Source of the DNA: Bog-473 sp963763575
Lineage (GTDB): Bacteria; Actinomycetota; Acidimicrobiia; Acidimicrobiales; RAAP-2
NCBI GenBank assembly: GCA_963763575.1
Contig: CAVXPD010000019.1
Location: forward strand, 124,001 to 188,000
Length of the DNA: 64,000 nt
Direction of reading: 5' to 3'
In this document: piece by piece, positions 8,337-16,863 of the stretch
Layout of the letters: each line of letters starts with the position of its first letter
Numbering within the stretch: the stretch's first letter is position 1
Notes under the pieces: model-generated
What the model was told of the DNA's origin: nothing
Database searches by the model: none
Seen by the model: only the letters and a program-made list of their open reading frames with translations
Program-made: the position numbers and the translations under genes

Positions 8337-9536
8337 ATGAGCCCGAACGTCGACGAACTGGACGAATTGGTTGACGGCCTGCTGGCCGAGCGACCGCCCG
8401 CGAGCACGCCGGCGCAGGAGTTCTGGGGCGAGCAGTTCGACCGCGGCCTGGCCTGGGTGCACTACCCGGCGGGCGCCGGTGGCCTCGGCCTGACGCCGAG
8501 GGACCAGCAGCGGGCCCAGTCCCGGCTGCACGCCGGAGGTGCTCCCGTCTCCGGCGTGCGCAACCCGATCGGCTACGGCATGTGTGCGCCCACCATCGTG
8601 ACCCACGGGACGCCCGAGCAGAAGGAACGGTACCTGCGGCCGCTCTTCACGAACGAGGAGATCTGGTGCCAGCTCTTCAGCGAGCCCGGTGCCGGTTCCG
8701 ACGTCGCCGGGCTGTCGACTCGCGCCGAACGCGACGGCGACGAGTGGGTGCTGAACGGCCAGAAGGTGTGGACGACCCTCGCCCACATCTCCTCGTTCGG
8801 GCTGATCGTGGCCCGCACCAACCCCGACGTGCCCAAGCACAAGGGGATGACGGCGTTCCTCGTCGACATGCAGGCGCCCGGCGTCGAGGTGCGGCCGCTG
8901 TTCCAGATCACCGGTGAGGCGGAGTTCAACGAGGTCTTTTTCACCGACGTGCACCTGCCCGACACCGCCCGCATCGGTGGCGAGGGTGAGGGCTGGCGCG
9001 TGGCCGTGACCACGCTCATGAACGAGCGCGTCTCCATCGGCGGCGGTGTCGGCCGGCGCGGCGGCGGGCCCATGGCCGAGGCCATCAAGATCTGGAAGGA
9101 GCGCTGGCAGGGAGACAGCTCTCACCACGCGCTCGCCCTGCGCGACCGTCTTGTCTCGAGCTACATCCGCCTGGAGACGCTGTCCATGACGAACGCGCGG
9201 GCGGCGGCGACGCGCAAAGCCGGCACCCCCGGCCCCGAGGGCTCGGTGTCGAAGCTCGCGATGGCCGAGGAGAACAAGCGCGTCTACGACCTGTGCATGG
9301 ATCTCCTGGGCAACGACGCCATGCTGTTCCCCGCGGGCTACCCGATGGTGCGGCCGGACCTGGTGGGCATGGGGTCACCGGACGTACGCAAGATGTTCCT
9401 ACGCGTGCGCGCCAACTCCATCGAGGGCGGGACGTCGGAGGTCATGCGCAACATCCTCGGGGAGCGGGTGCTCGGCCTGCCCGGCGACGTGCGGACCGAC
9501 AAGGAACTGCCCTGGAAGGCCGTCCCACGCAGCTGA
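8337..9536 (+). CDS. Acyl-CoA dehydrogenase (FadE-type)
   Basis: 399 residues from ATG 8337 (a GTG at 8334 is the alternative). Family signatures: GYGMCAPTIVTHGTPEQKE, QLFSEPGAGSDVAGL and WVLNGQKVWTT of the FAD/substrate-binding core, and the C-terminal SIEGGTSEVMRNILGERVLG. Catalyses alpha-beta desaturation of an acyl-CoA thioester with FAD in the cytoplasm, as in fatty-acid or steroid side-chain beta-oxidation. The chain length cannot be told. Followed after 13 bp by rpiA. It is preceded by a probable leaderless promoter. Confidence 0.92.
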   Translation: MSPNVDELDELVDGLLAERPPASTPAQEFWGEQFDRGLAWVHYPAGAGGLGLTPRDQQRAQSRLHAGGAPVSGVRNPIGYGMCAPTIVTHGTPEQKERYLRPLFTNEEIWCQLFSEPGAGSDVAGLSTRAERDGDEWVLNGQKVWTTLAHISSFGLIVARTNPDVPKHKGMTAFLVDMQAPGVEVRPLFQITGEAEFNEVFFTDVHLPDTARIGGEGEGWRVAVTTLMNERVSIGGGVGRRGGGPMAEAIKIWKERWQGDSSHHALALRDRLVSSYIRLETLSMTNARAAATRKAGTPGPEGSVSKLAMAEENKRVYDLCMDLLGNDAMLFPAGYPMVRPDLVGMGSPDVRKMFLRVRANSIEGGTSEVMRNILGERVLGLPGDVRTDKELPWKAVPRS

Positions 9537-9549
9537 GCGCAGCAAGGCG

Positions 9550-10200
9550 GTGACCGTGCCCGACATCCGAGCGGAAAAGCGTGCCGCGGCGCTCGCCGCC
9601 GCCGCCATGGTGGAGGACGGCATGTGGGTCGGCCTCGGGACCGGCACCACCGTCGCCGAGCTGGTTCCGGCGCTCGGGCGCCGCCGGCTCGACATCACCT
9701 GCGCCGCCACCTCGCCGGCCACCGCCGAGCTGGCCCGGGCCCACGGCCTCGACGTGCGGCCTTTCACCGACATCGCCCGGCTCGACCTCGCCATCGACGG
9801 GGCCGATCAGGTCGACCCGGCCGGCTGGCTCGTCAAGGGCGGCGGCGGCGCCCACACCAGGGAGCGCATCGTGGCGGCCGCCGCCGATCGCTTCGTCGTC
9901 ATCGTCTCCTCGGACAAGCCGGTGCCGCGCCTCCACCCGCCCGTGCCGCTCGAGCTCCTGGCCTTCGGGTTGGCCGCCACACTGCACGCGCTGGCCGACG
10001 CGGTCGTGCGCGATGCGCCACTGACGCCGGACGGTGGCGTCCTGGCCGAGTACGCCGGCACCATCGGGGATCCGGCCGCGCTGGCCGAGCGTCTCGATGC
10101 CGTCCCCGGCTTGGTCTCGCACGGCCTGTTCCCACCCTCCATGGTGAGCACGGTGCTCATCGCCCGCGGCGACGACGTGGAGGCTCGCCCGATCTCGTGA
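9550..10200 (+). CDS. rpiA: Ribose-5-phosphate isomerase A
   Basis: 216 residues. The RpiA signature blocks are in order: VGLGTGTTVAEL (phosphate-binding loop), DLAIDGADQVDP, LVKGGGGAHTRERIVA with the catalytic Glu, and SDKPV followed by ELLAFG and SHGLF near the end. It interconverts ribose 5-phosphate and ribulose 5-phosphate in the pentose phosphate pathway. The usual DGADE block reads DGADQ here; the catalytic Glu of the GGGGA block is kept, so it is probably active. Start GTG 9550; GTG 9556 with AAGG 8 nt upstream is equally possible. It follows the acyl-CoA dehydrogenase by 13 bp, an unusual pairing. Confidence 0.88.
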   Translation: MTVPDIRAEKRAAALAAAAMVEDGMWVGLGTGTTVAELVPALGRRRLDITCAATSPATAELARAHGLDVRPFTDIARLDLAIDGADQVDPAGWLVKGGGGAHTRERIVAAAADRFVVIVSSDKPVPRLHPPVPLELLAFGLAATLHALADAVVRDAPLTPDGGVLAEYAGTIGDPAALAERLDAVPGLVSHGLFPPSMVSTVLIARGDDVEARPIS

Positions 10201-10221
10201 AGCGCGCGCCTGCGGGCGACC

Positions 10222-11448
10222 TCAGGCCGGCGAGAAGACCACCGGGAGCGCGGTCGGCGAGCGGAACACGTCGCCCCGGATGTACGGGTCCGTGTCGCCG
10301 GGCTGCAGGGCGATGTCGGGCAGGCGGTCGAACACGCGGTTGAGCAGCGCCTTGGTCTCGATCCGGGCGAGATGCATGCCGAGGCACATGTGCGGGCCGT
10401 GGGCGAACGCGACGTGGGGGAGTGGCGGCCGCGAGATGTCGAAGGTCTCTGGGTCGTCCCAGCGAGCCTCGTCGTGGTTGGCCGAGCCGAGGTGCGTCGT
10501 GATGCTCTCGCCCGAGCCGATCGTGACCCCGCCCACCTCGACCTCGCACGTCGTGGTGCGGCCGATCGTGAGCAGGGGCGGCTCGCACCGCAGGCCCTCC
10601 TCGATGGCCTGGGGCAGGAGCGAACGGTCGTCGCGCACGGCGGCGAGCTGGTCGGGATGGGTCAGCAGCAGGTACAGCAAATTGCCCGAGGAGCGGTAGG
10701 TCGTCTCGGCCCCCGCCGGGAGCAGGAGGCGCAGGAAGGAGTAGATGGCCTCGTCGGTCAGCTTCTCGCCGTCGACCTCCGCCGCCACCAGGTCGCTGAT
10801 GACGTCGTCGGCCGGCTGCGCCCGTCGCTCGGCCACGATGCCCGCGAAGTACTCGCGGAGCGACTCCGAGGCCGCGAGGCCGCGGTCGATGTCGGCCACC
10901 AGCCCGATGAGCTCGATCCCCCAGCGGTGGAACTGCGGGAAGTCCTCTTCGGGCAGTCCGAGGAGGCGCGCGATCACGCGCACCGGGAACTCGAAGGTGA
11001 GCTGGCGCACCAGATCGGCCTCGCCGTCCGCCACGAAGCCGTCGATGAGCTCGTCGATGATCGGCCCGATGAATTCGGGTTCCCAACGGGCCAGCGACTT
11101 CTCCCGGAACGCGTGGGCCACCAGATTCCGGTGCGTTCGGTGCTCGGGGTCGTCCATCCCGAGGATCATGTGGCCCATCACCATCCCGATGCTGGTGTCG
11201 TAGGCCGTCGAGGTGAACGTCTTGGGCTCCCGCAAGATCCGCGAGCAGTCGTCGTAGCGGTAGGCGATCCACTCGGGCTCGGCCGAGAAGCCCTCGGGCA
11301 ACACGTCCGGGGGGATCGTCAGTCCCTTGCTGACCGGCGCGTCCCGCCGCTTGGCCGCCAGGTCCGGCCACGGGTCGCGGCTCGTGCCCGCCACGATGTC
11401 GTCGAAGGCGGCGAAGGGGTCGTACTCCTGGGCATCTGACGTGACCAT
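10222..11448 (-). CDS. Cytochrome P450
   Basis: 408 residues from ATG 11448, with GGAGAGG 6 nt upstream. P450 hallmarks: I-helix AGAETTYR (acidic-Thr pair for oxygen activation), K-helix ExxR in EEGLR, and the heme-binding loop FAHGPHMCLGMHLAR with the Cys ligand. Soluble class, no membrane segment, so it needs ferredoxin and reductase partners, which are not in the window. Substrate unknown. The stop lies 21 bp from the convergent rpiA stop, and the gene is divergent from the haloalkane dehalogenase with 125 bp between. Confidence 0.94.
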   Translation of the reverse strand: MVTSDAQEYDPFAAFDDIVAGTSRDPWPDLAAKRRDAPVSKGLTIPPDVLPEGFSAEPEWIAYRYDDCSRILREPKTFTSTAYDTSIGMVMGHMILGMDDPEHRTHRNLVAHAFREKSLARWEPEFIGPIIDELIDGFVADGEADLVRQLTFEFPVRVIARLLGLPEEDFPQFHRWGIELIGLVADIDRGLAASESLREYFAGIVAERRAQPADDVISDLVAAEVDGEKLTDEAIYSFLRLLLPAGAETTYRSSGNLLYLLLTHPDQLAAVRDDRSLLPQAIEEGLRCEPPLLTIGRTTTCEVEVGGVTIGSGESITTHLGSANHDEARWDDPETFDISRPPLPHVAFAHGPHMCLGMHLARIETKALLNRVFDRLPDIALQPGDTDPYIRGDVFRSPTALPVVFSPA

Positions 11449-11573
11449 GCTGGACCTCTCCCCGTGGGTGCTTCCGTGACGTTGGCGTCAGGCTACGTGC
11501 CGGGGGTGTGGGCGTGCCCGCTCGCCCCCACCAGGGGCGGCGCGGGGACCCAGCGCGTAGGCTCCGGCCCACC

Positions 11574-12485
11574 ATGAAAGCACTTCGCACGCCCGACGGG
11601 CGGTTCGCCGGCCTGCCCGGTTTCGACTTCGCGCCCCACTACGCCGACATCGCCGACGGCGAGGGCGGCACGCTGCGCGTGCACTACCTCCGAGAGGGCG
11701 ATCCCGCGGGCGAAGCGGTGCTCCTCATGCACGGCGAGCCCTCGTGGTCGTACCTCTACCGCAAGATGATCCCGGTCCTCACCGCCGCCGGCCTGCAGAT
11801 CGTCGCGCCGGACCTGGTCGGCTTCGGCCGCTCCGACAAACCCGCGGCGCGCAGCGATTACACCTTCGCGCGCCACGTCGAGTGGATGCGCGAGCTCCTG
11901 TTCGACCGGCTCGACCTGCGCGCCGTCACGCTCGTGGGCCAGGACTGGGGTGGGCTGATCGGCCTGCGTCTGGTGGGCGAGCACCCGGACCGCTTCGCCC
12001 GCGTGGTGGCGGCGAACACCTTTCTGCCGACCGGCGACACCAACCCGGGGGAGGCGTTCTTCGCCTGGCAGCGCTTCTCCCAGGAGGTCGAGGAGTTCCC
12101 CACCGGGGGCATCGTGAAGGGCGGGTGCGTGACGGACATTCCCGACGAGGTGCGCGCCGCGTACGATGCGCCGTTCCCCGACGAGGCCTACAAGGCGGGC
12201 GCGCGCGCCTTCCCCATGCTCGTGCCTTCCCGGCCCGACGACCCCGCCCACGACGCCAACGTCGCCGCCTGGGTTGGCCTGGCCGCCTTCGACCGCCCGT
12301 TCCTGTGCGCGTTCAGCGACAGCGACCCCATCACCAAGGGGGCCGACCGCAACCTCAGGGAACGGATCGCCGGGGCGCAGGGACAGCCCCACACGACGAT
12401 CGTCGGGGGCGGCCACTTCCTCCAGGAGGACTGCGGCGAGGAGCTGGCCCGGGTCGTGGCCGATTTCGTCGCGGCCAATCCGTGA
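11574..12485 (+). CDS. Haloalkane dehalogenase (HLD-I, DhlA-like)
   Basis: 303 residues. Alpha/beta hydrolase of the haloalkane dehalogenase family: HGEPSWSYLYRKM (oxyanion/halide segment with Glu), nucleophile Asp in VGQDWGG where esterases have Ser, catalytic Asp in FSDSDPI, His in GGHFLQED. The Glu after HG and the position of the acid fit subfamily I (DhlA, DhmA). It would hydrolyse carbon-halogen bonds of haloalkanes to alcohols. TAGGCT lies 10 nt before the ATG, suggesting a very short leader. The stop overlaps the next gene's GTG (GTGA), linking it to the flavin monooxygenase. Confidence 0.88.
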   Translation: MKALRTPDGRFAGLPGFDFAPHYADIADGEGGTLRVHYLREGDPAGEAVLLMHGEPSWSYLYRKMIPVLTAAGLQIVAPDLVGFGRSDKPAARSDYTFARHVEWMRELLFDRLDLRAVTLVGQDWGGLIGLRLVGEHPDRFARVVAANTFLPTGDTNPGEAFFAWQRFSQEVEEFPTGGIVKGGCVTDIPDEVRAAYDAPFPDEAYKAGARAFPMLVPSRPDDPAHDANVAAWVGLAAFDRPFLCAFSDSDPITKGADRNLRERIAGAQGQPHTTIVGGGHFLQEDCGEELARVVADFVAANP

Positions 12486-13945
12486 CCGCCGAGCACCAGG
12501 TCGTCATCGTGGGCGCCGGGTTCTCCGGCATCGGCATGGCGGCGCGCCTGCGCACCATGGGCATCGACGACTTCGTCGTGCTCGACCGCGGCAACGATCT
12601 GGGGGGCACCTGGCGGGACAACTCGTACCCCGGGGCTGCCTGCGACGTGCCGTCGAACCTGTACTCGTTCTCGTTCGCCCTCAACCCGGACTGGTCGAGC
12701 TCGTTCCCCTCGCAGACCGAGATCTGGGACTACATGCGCTCCTGCGTCGACCGCTTCGACGTGGCGGGCCATCTGCGGTTCGACCACGCCGTGGACGAGG
12801 CGCGCTGGGACTCCGGATCCGAACGCTGGGTCGTGCGGGCGGCCGGCGAGGAGTATTCCGCCCCGGTCCTCGTCTGGGCCACCGGCTCGCTCAGCGAGCC
12901 GTCCATCCCCGACTTCCCCGGGCTGCGCGACTTCCGCGGCAAGGTCTTCCACTCGGCCAGGTGGGAGCACGGCTACGACCTGCGCTCCAAGCGCGTGTGC
13001 GTCGTGGGCACTGGGGCCTCGGCCATCCAGTTCGTGCCCCAGATCGCACCCGTGGTCGAGCACCTGTACCTGCACCAACGGACGCCGCCGTGGATCGTCC
13101 CCCGGAATGACCGGCCGGTGTCGCGCCTGCGCCGGCACGCCTACCGCCGGGCGCCCGCGCTCCAGCGCCTGTCCCGCCTGCGCATCTACGCCATCTTCGA
13201 GTCGTTGCTCGGCGTCTTCGTCGGCCGCAGCCGCCGGCCCGGGGCCATCGTGCGCACGCGCGCCCTTGGTCACCTCCGCAGGCAGGTCCCCGACGAGTCG
13301 CTCCGGGCCAAGCTCACGCCGCATTACGAGCCGGGCTGCAAGCGCATGCTGCTCTCGGACGACTACTACCCTTCGCTGACCCGTCCCAACGTCGAGGTGG
13401 TGGAGACGCCGGTCGCCTCGTTCACCGCGCACGAGGTGGTCGGCCAGGACGGCATCGCCCGTCCCGTCGACGTCGTGATCATGGGCACCGGCTTCGACGC
13501 CGCCGAGCCGCCCTACGCCGAGCACATCGTCGGGCGCGACGGTGTGCGGCTCTCGGAGCTGTGGAAGGCCGAGGGCGTCGAGGCCTACGCCGGGTCGACC
13601 GTGGCGGGCTTCCCGAACCTGTTCCTCATGATCGGGCCCAACTCCACCCTGGCCCACAATTCGATGATCTATATGATCGAGTCGCACATCGACTACATCG
13701 CCAGCGCCCTCGCCTTCATGGCCCGCCCCGGGGTGCGCACGGTCGAGGTCGAGAGGGGCGTGCAGCGGCGCTACAACGAAAGGCTGCAGGCCCGGCTCGA
13801 GCACTCGGTCTGGGTCGAGGGCGGCTGCGGGAGCTGGTACCTCGATCATCGTGGCCGCAACACCACCCTGTGGCCGGACCACACGTGGAAGTTCCGCCGG
13901 CTCACCCGGCGCTTTCACCCCGGCGAGTACACGGTCCGCGCGTAA
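12482..13945 (+). CDS. Baeyer-Villiger-type flavin monooxygenase
   Basis: 487 residues from GTG 12482, overlapping the dehalogenase stop by 4 nt. N-terminal FAD Rossmann VVIVGAGFSGIG (residues 8-18), LGGTWRDNSYPGAACD typical of class B monooxygenases, the fingerprint FRGKVFHSARWEH (FxGxxxHxxxW), second dinucleotide site VCVVGTGASAIQ near 175, and IMGTGFDA. The fingerprint's last residue is Glu where Baeyer-Villiger enzymes usually have Pro or Asp. It should oxygenate a ketone or heteroatom using NADPH and O2. Coupling to a dehalogenase suggests sequential attack on halogenated chains (inference). The last 31 bp overlap the convergent permease gene. Confidence 0.88.
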   Translation: MTAEHQVVIVGAGFSGIGMAARLRTMGIDDFVVLDRGNDLGGTWRDNSYPGAACDVPSNLYSFSFALNPDWSSSFPSQTEIWDYMRSCVDRFDVAGHLRFDHAVDEARWDSGSERWVVRAAGEEYSAPVLVWATGSLSEPSIPDFPGLRDFRGKVFHSARWEHGYDLRSKRVCVVGTGASAIQFVPQIAPVVEHLYLHQRTPPWIVPRNDRPVSRLRRHAYRRAPALQRLSRLRIYAIFESLLGVFVGRSRRPGAIVRTRALGHLRRQVPDESLRAKLTPHYEPGCKRMLLSDDYYPSLTRPNVEVVETPVASFTAHEVVGQDGIARPVDVVIMGTGFDAAEPPYAEHIVGRDGVRLSELWKAEGVEAYAGSTVAGFPNLFLMIGPNSTLAHNSMIYMIESHIDYIASALAFMARPGVRTVEVERGVQRRYNERLQARLEHSVWVEGGCGSWYLDHRGRNTTLWPDHTWKFRRLTRRFHPGEYTVRA

Positions 13946-14958
13946 GCGCGCAACGCCAGCGCGCTCAGCACGGCGGCGAACAGCGCGAGGGCCGCGACCT
14001 CGGGGAGCACCGAGGCCAGCGAGCCGTGGTCGTAGATCAGCTTCACGAACGCGTCCATGGCCCACGCCTGGGGCACCACGTGGCCGACGGCCCGGATCGC
14101 GGGTCCCACGACGTCCAGGGGGTACATGCACCCACCGAGGAGCCCGGCCAAGATCCCGAGGACGACCCCGGCCGAGATGGCCTGCTCCTCGGTGCGCGAG
14201 CGCACGCTGACCAGCGCGGCGGCCCCCGCGTACGCGAGCGACAGCGTGGCCAGCACGAGGAAGACGGCGACCGGGTTCCCCCAGTGGACCCCGAAGATCC
14301 AGCGCCCGACGAGCAGCAGCCCGACGGACTGGGCCGCGGCCACACACAGGCTGGTCGCCACCATGGCGGCCACCACCGTCCGGCGTCGCACCGGCGCCGC
14401 AGCCAGGCGGCGCATGATCCCGATCCGCCGCGTCTCGACGACACCCGACGCGAGGAGCAACACCGTGATCCCGAGGAAGAGGACGAGGTCGGCCGGCGCG
14501 ACGTAGGAGAACGGGCTGAGCGCCGCCGGGAGGTTCGTGTGGGCCAGGGTGACGTCGGTCACGTCGGGACGCGTGCCCTCGGCGGCGATGAGGTTGAGCA
14601 CCGCGACCACGTCGGTGCGCGCCTGCACGGCGCTCGTCGAGGCCGATTCGCTCACGAACTCGTCGCGCTGGCGCCCGGGCGCCGACGGCAGCGTGACCAG
14701 CCCCGCCACCACCCGCCCGCGCAAGATGTCGTCGCTCAGCTGGGCCCGGTTGGGCTCGACGCGCGCCTTGAGGTCCGCCGTGTGCTCGACGAGCTGCAGC
14801 AGCCGGGGCGAGGGGTGCACCAGGCCGACGGGCTCCTTGGGGTTCCCCGCCAGCAGGCCCGTGACCAAGATGAAGAGCACCGGGAACACGGTGGCGACGA
14901 AGAGGTACCGCCGGTCGCCCCCGGCGCGGCGCAGGTTCACGCGCACGATGGGGATCAC
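13915..14958 (-). CDS. ABC-2 type transporter permease
   Basis: 347 residues from GTG 14958. One transmembrane helix at the N-terminus (FVATVFPVLFILVTGLLA), a large outer loop of about 150 residues, then five hydrophobic segments in the C-terminal half. This is the ABC-2/YhgE-like export permease layout. The GTG overlaps the preceding permease's stop (14955-14958, GTGA), so the two permeases are coupled and probably form a heterodimer. No ABC ATPase is adjacent. The stop lies inside the 3' end of the convergent monooxygenase gene. Substrate unknown. Confidence 0.82.
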   Translation of the reverse strand: MIPIVRVNLRRAGGDRRYLFVATVFPVLFILVTGLLAGNPKEPVGLVHPSPRLLQLVEHTADLKARVEPNRAQLSDDILRGRVVAGLVTLPSAPGRQRDEFVSESASTSAVQARTDVVAVLNLIAAEGTRPDVTDVTLAHTNLPAALSPFSYVAPADLVLFLGITVLLLASGVVETRRIGIMRRLAAAPVRRRTVVAAMVATSLCVAAAQSVGLLLVGRWIFGVHWGNPVAVFLVLATLSLAYAGAAALVSVRSRTEEQAISAGVVLGILAGLLGGCMYPLDVVGPAIRAVGHVVPQAWAMDAFVKLIYDHGSLASVLPEVAALALFAAVLSALALRAYARTVYSPG

Positions 14959-16082
14959 GGCGTCACCATCCTTCGCAGCCGCGTCATGGCGAGTCCGCCC
15001 GTGACCGCTGCGATGAGGCACAGGACCGCGAACGGCCCGAGCACCGACGACGCCGGGTCGCGGAGCAGGGCGAGCCGGCCGAACCCGACGAGGGCCCAGC
15101 CGTTGGGCGTGCCGAGGCTGAGCACCTGGAGGAACTCGGGCAGCGCGCCCGGCGGGAGCAGGTTGCCGCCGAGGAGCGCGAGGACGAGGCCCACGATGAG
15201 GGTGCCGGCGAACGCCTCCTGCGGGGTGCGCGCGAACGAGGCGAGGAAGACGCCCAGCCCGCACATGGCCGCGGTGGCCCCCACGCACATCAGCAGGACG
15301 CCCAGGGGGGCGCCCCAGTCCGCCCCGAACACCGCGACGGTCACCGCCCACACGATGAGGATGGACGTGAGCCCGGTCAGCGCGATGGCGAGCAGCTTTC
15401 CCCCCACGATGTCGCGCGGCCGGATGGGCGACGCCGCCAGCCGGGCCAGGGTCCCCGTGGCGCGCTCCATCAGCAGCGAGCGCATCCCCACGCCGCTCCC
15501 GATGAACAGGAAGACGACGGCGATGGAGGGAGCGAAGTAGTCGAGGACGGCCTTGCCTCCGTTGCCCAACGTTTCGGCCTCGACGGAGATGGCCGTCGTG
15601 TCGGTGGCCGTTCCAGGCTTGAGGCGGCCTGCGTACAGCCGGCTCGCCAGGCCGGCGGCCACGGACTCTGCGTACTCCTGCCCCGTCAGCGCGTCGGCCC
15701 GGTCGACGACGTCGAAGCCCGGCGACGGGGTCCCGCCGGGAGCGACCATCGGGATGAGGAGGTCCGAGAGGCTCTTGTGGCCCGGTGAGACGACGACGCC
15801 GCCGGCGAGGACGCCGTCGGCCACCTCCTGCTTGACCGCCGATTCACTCGTGACGAGATGGACGACCACGTTCGGAGGCAGCTGGCTGGCGTGCACCGCC
15901 GCCCCCAGCAGGGCGGGCGAGGTGCCCGATACCCCGATCGGGATCGTGCCCGTCGTCCCGTTGCCCGCGAACGCGAAGCCGAGGATGGCCGCGATGGCCA
16001 GCGGCGCCACCAGACAGGTGATCACGGCGGAGCGATCTCGGACCCGCCGCCGCAGCTCGTTGAGGGTGATCGCCCAGATCAG
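14955..16082 (-). CDS. ABC-2 type transporter permease, probable CTG start
   Basis: 375 residues if started at CTG 16082. A GTG at 16025 is the first conventional start but would cut off LIWAITLNELRRRVRDRS, the cytoplasmic lead-in normal for ABC-2 permeases, and begin inside the first membrane helix. Between an in-frame TAG and that GTG there is no ATG, GTG or TTG; the CTG has AGGAG 8 nt upstream, so CTG is the best start. The rest shows one N-terminal helix, an outer domain, and five or six C-terminal helices (residues about 180-370). A TAGGTT hexamer at 16125-16130 (minus) could be the -10. Coupled to the next permease. Confidence 0.78.
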   Translation of the reverse strand: MIWAITLNELRRRVRDRSAVITCLVAPLAIAAILGFAFAGNGTTGTIPIGVSGTSPALLGAAVHASQLPPNVVVHLVTSESAVKQEVADGVLAGGVVVSPGHKSLSDLLIPMVAPGGTPSPGFDVVDRADALTGQEYAESVAAGLASRLYAGRLKPGTATDTTAISVEAETLGNGGKAVLDYFAPSIAVVFLFIGSGVGMRSLLMERATGTLARLAASPIRPRDIVGGKLLAIALTGLTSILIVWAVTVAVFGADWGAPLGVLLMCVGATAAMCGLGVFLASFARTPQEAFAGTLIVGLVLALLGGNLLPPGALPEFLQVLSLGTPNGWALVGFGRLALLRDPASSVLGPFAVLCLIAAVTGGLAMTRLRRMVTP

Positions 16083-16138
16083 TCGCCGCGCTCCTGGTGC
16101 GAGCGGCGGCGTGGCACGGCGCTCAACCTAGCCCTGCC

Positions 16139-16144
16139 TATCGT
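16139..16144 (+). promoter_or_regulatory. Putative -10 of a leaderless promoter
   Basis: TATCGT is followed by exactly 6 nt and the GTG at 16151, with no ribosome binding site. It shares the 68-bp divergent region with the permease promoter. Confidence 0.45.
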
Positions 16145-16150
16145 TGCCGC

Positions 16151-16857
16151 GTGGGCGGCACGGGGGAGTGGGGTTCGGACGCGGAGAACTGGGTGCGTTG
16201 GGCACGCGCGCCGGGGCACGACCACTACTGGGTCTACCGGGCCGCCTTCTTCGACCTCGTGCCGCCGCCCGGGGCATCGGCGGTCGATCTCGGCTGTGGC
16301 GAGGGCCGCGTCGCCCGCGACCTCGGGCGCGCGGCCATCGGGTGGTCGGCGTGGACTCGTCATCGGCGCTGGTGCGCTCGGCTCGGGAGGCCGATCCCTC
16401 AGGCTGCTATGCGGTGGCGGACGCCGCGGCCGTACCCTGCGCCTCCGCGTCGTTCGATCTGGCCGTCGCCTACAACTCGCTGCAGGTGGTCGGCGACATG
16501 CCCGGCACCGTGAGCGAGGCGGCTCGGTTGTTGCGCCGCGGCGGCCACTTCTGCGTCTGCGTCAGCCATCCCGTGACCGACATCGGGCGCTTCGTGCGGG
16601 GCGAGAACGGTGACGTCTTCGCGTTGCGCCAGCCCTACTTCGATTCGCAGCGGGTCGACGAAACCGTCGAATGGGACGGACTGCCCATGACCTTCCGGGG
16701 ATGGACCTACACGCTCGAGGACTACTTCAGTGCGCTCGAGTCCACGGGCTTGGTCGTGGAGCATCTTCGCGAGCCCAAGCCGGCGGGTGCTTCGGATCGC
16801 TTCGAACGCTGGCGTCGTGTGCCGCTGTTCATGATGGCTCGCGCCGTGAAGCCCTGA
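16151..16857 (+). pseudogene. Class I SAM-dependent methyltransferase, one frameshift
   Basis: Two frames together encode one methyltransferase of about 236 residues. From GTG 16151 the first frame gives VDLGCGEGR, the SAM-binding motif I, and reads to RDLG; the second frame continues from RGHRVVGVDSS (motif II acidic residue) to the stop at 16857, through ADAAAVPCASASFDLAVAYN and LRRGGHFCVCVSHPV. The switch lies at the GGG at 16325-16327; one extra G there would restore a single frame reading DLGARGHR. It is therefore either a recent single-base deletion or a sequencing error in a G run. All other motifs are intact. Substrate unknown. Confidence 0.85.
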
Positions 16858-16863
16858 GCCGGC

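Noticed and set aside
12188..14347. 719-codon minus-strand open frame
   Set aside because: Antisense to the dehalogenase and monooxygenase genes, both with intact motifs.
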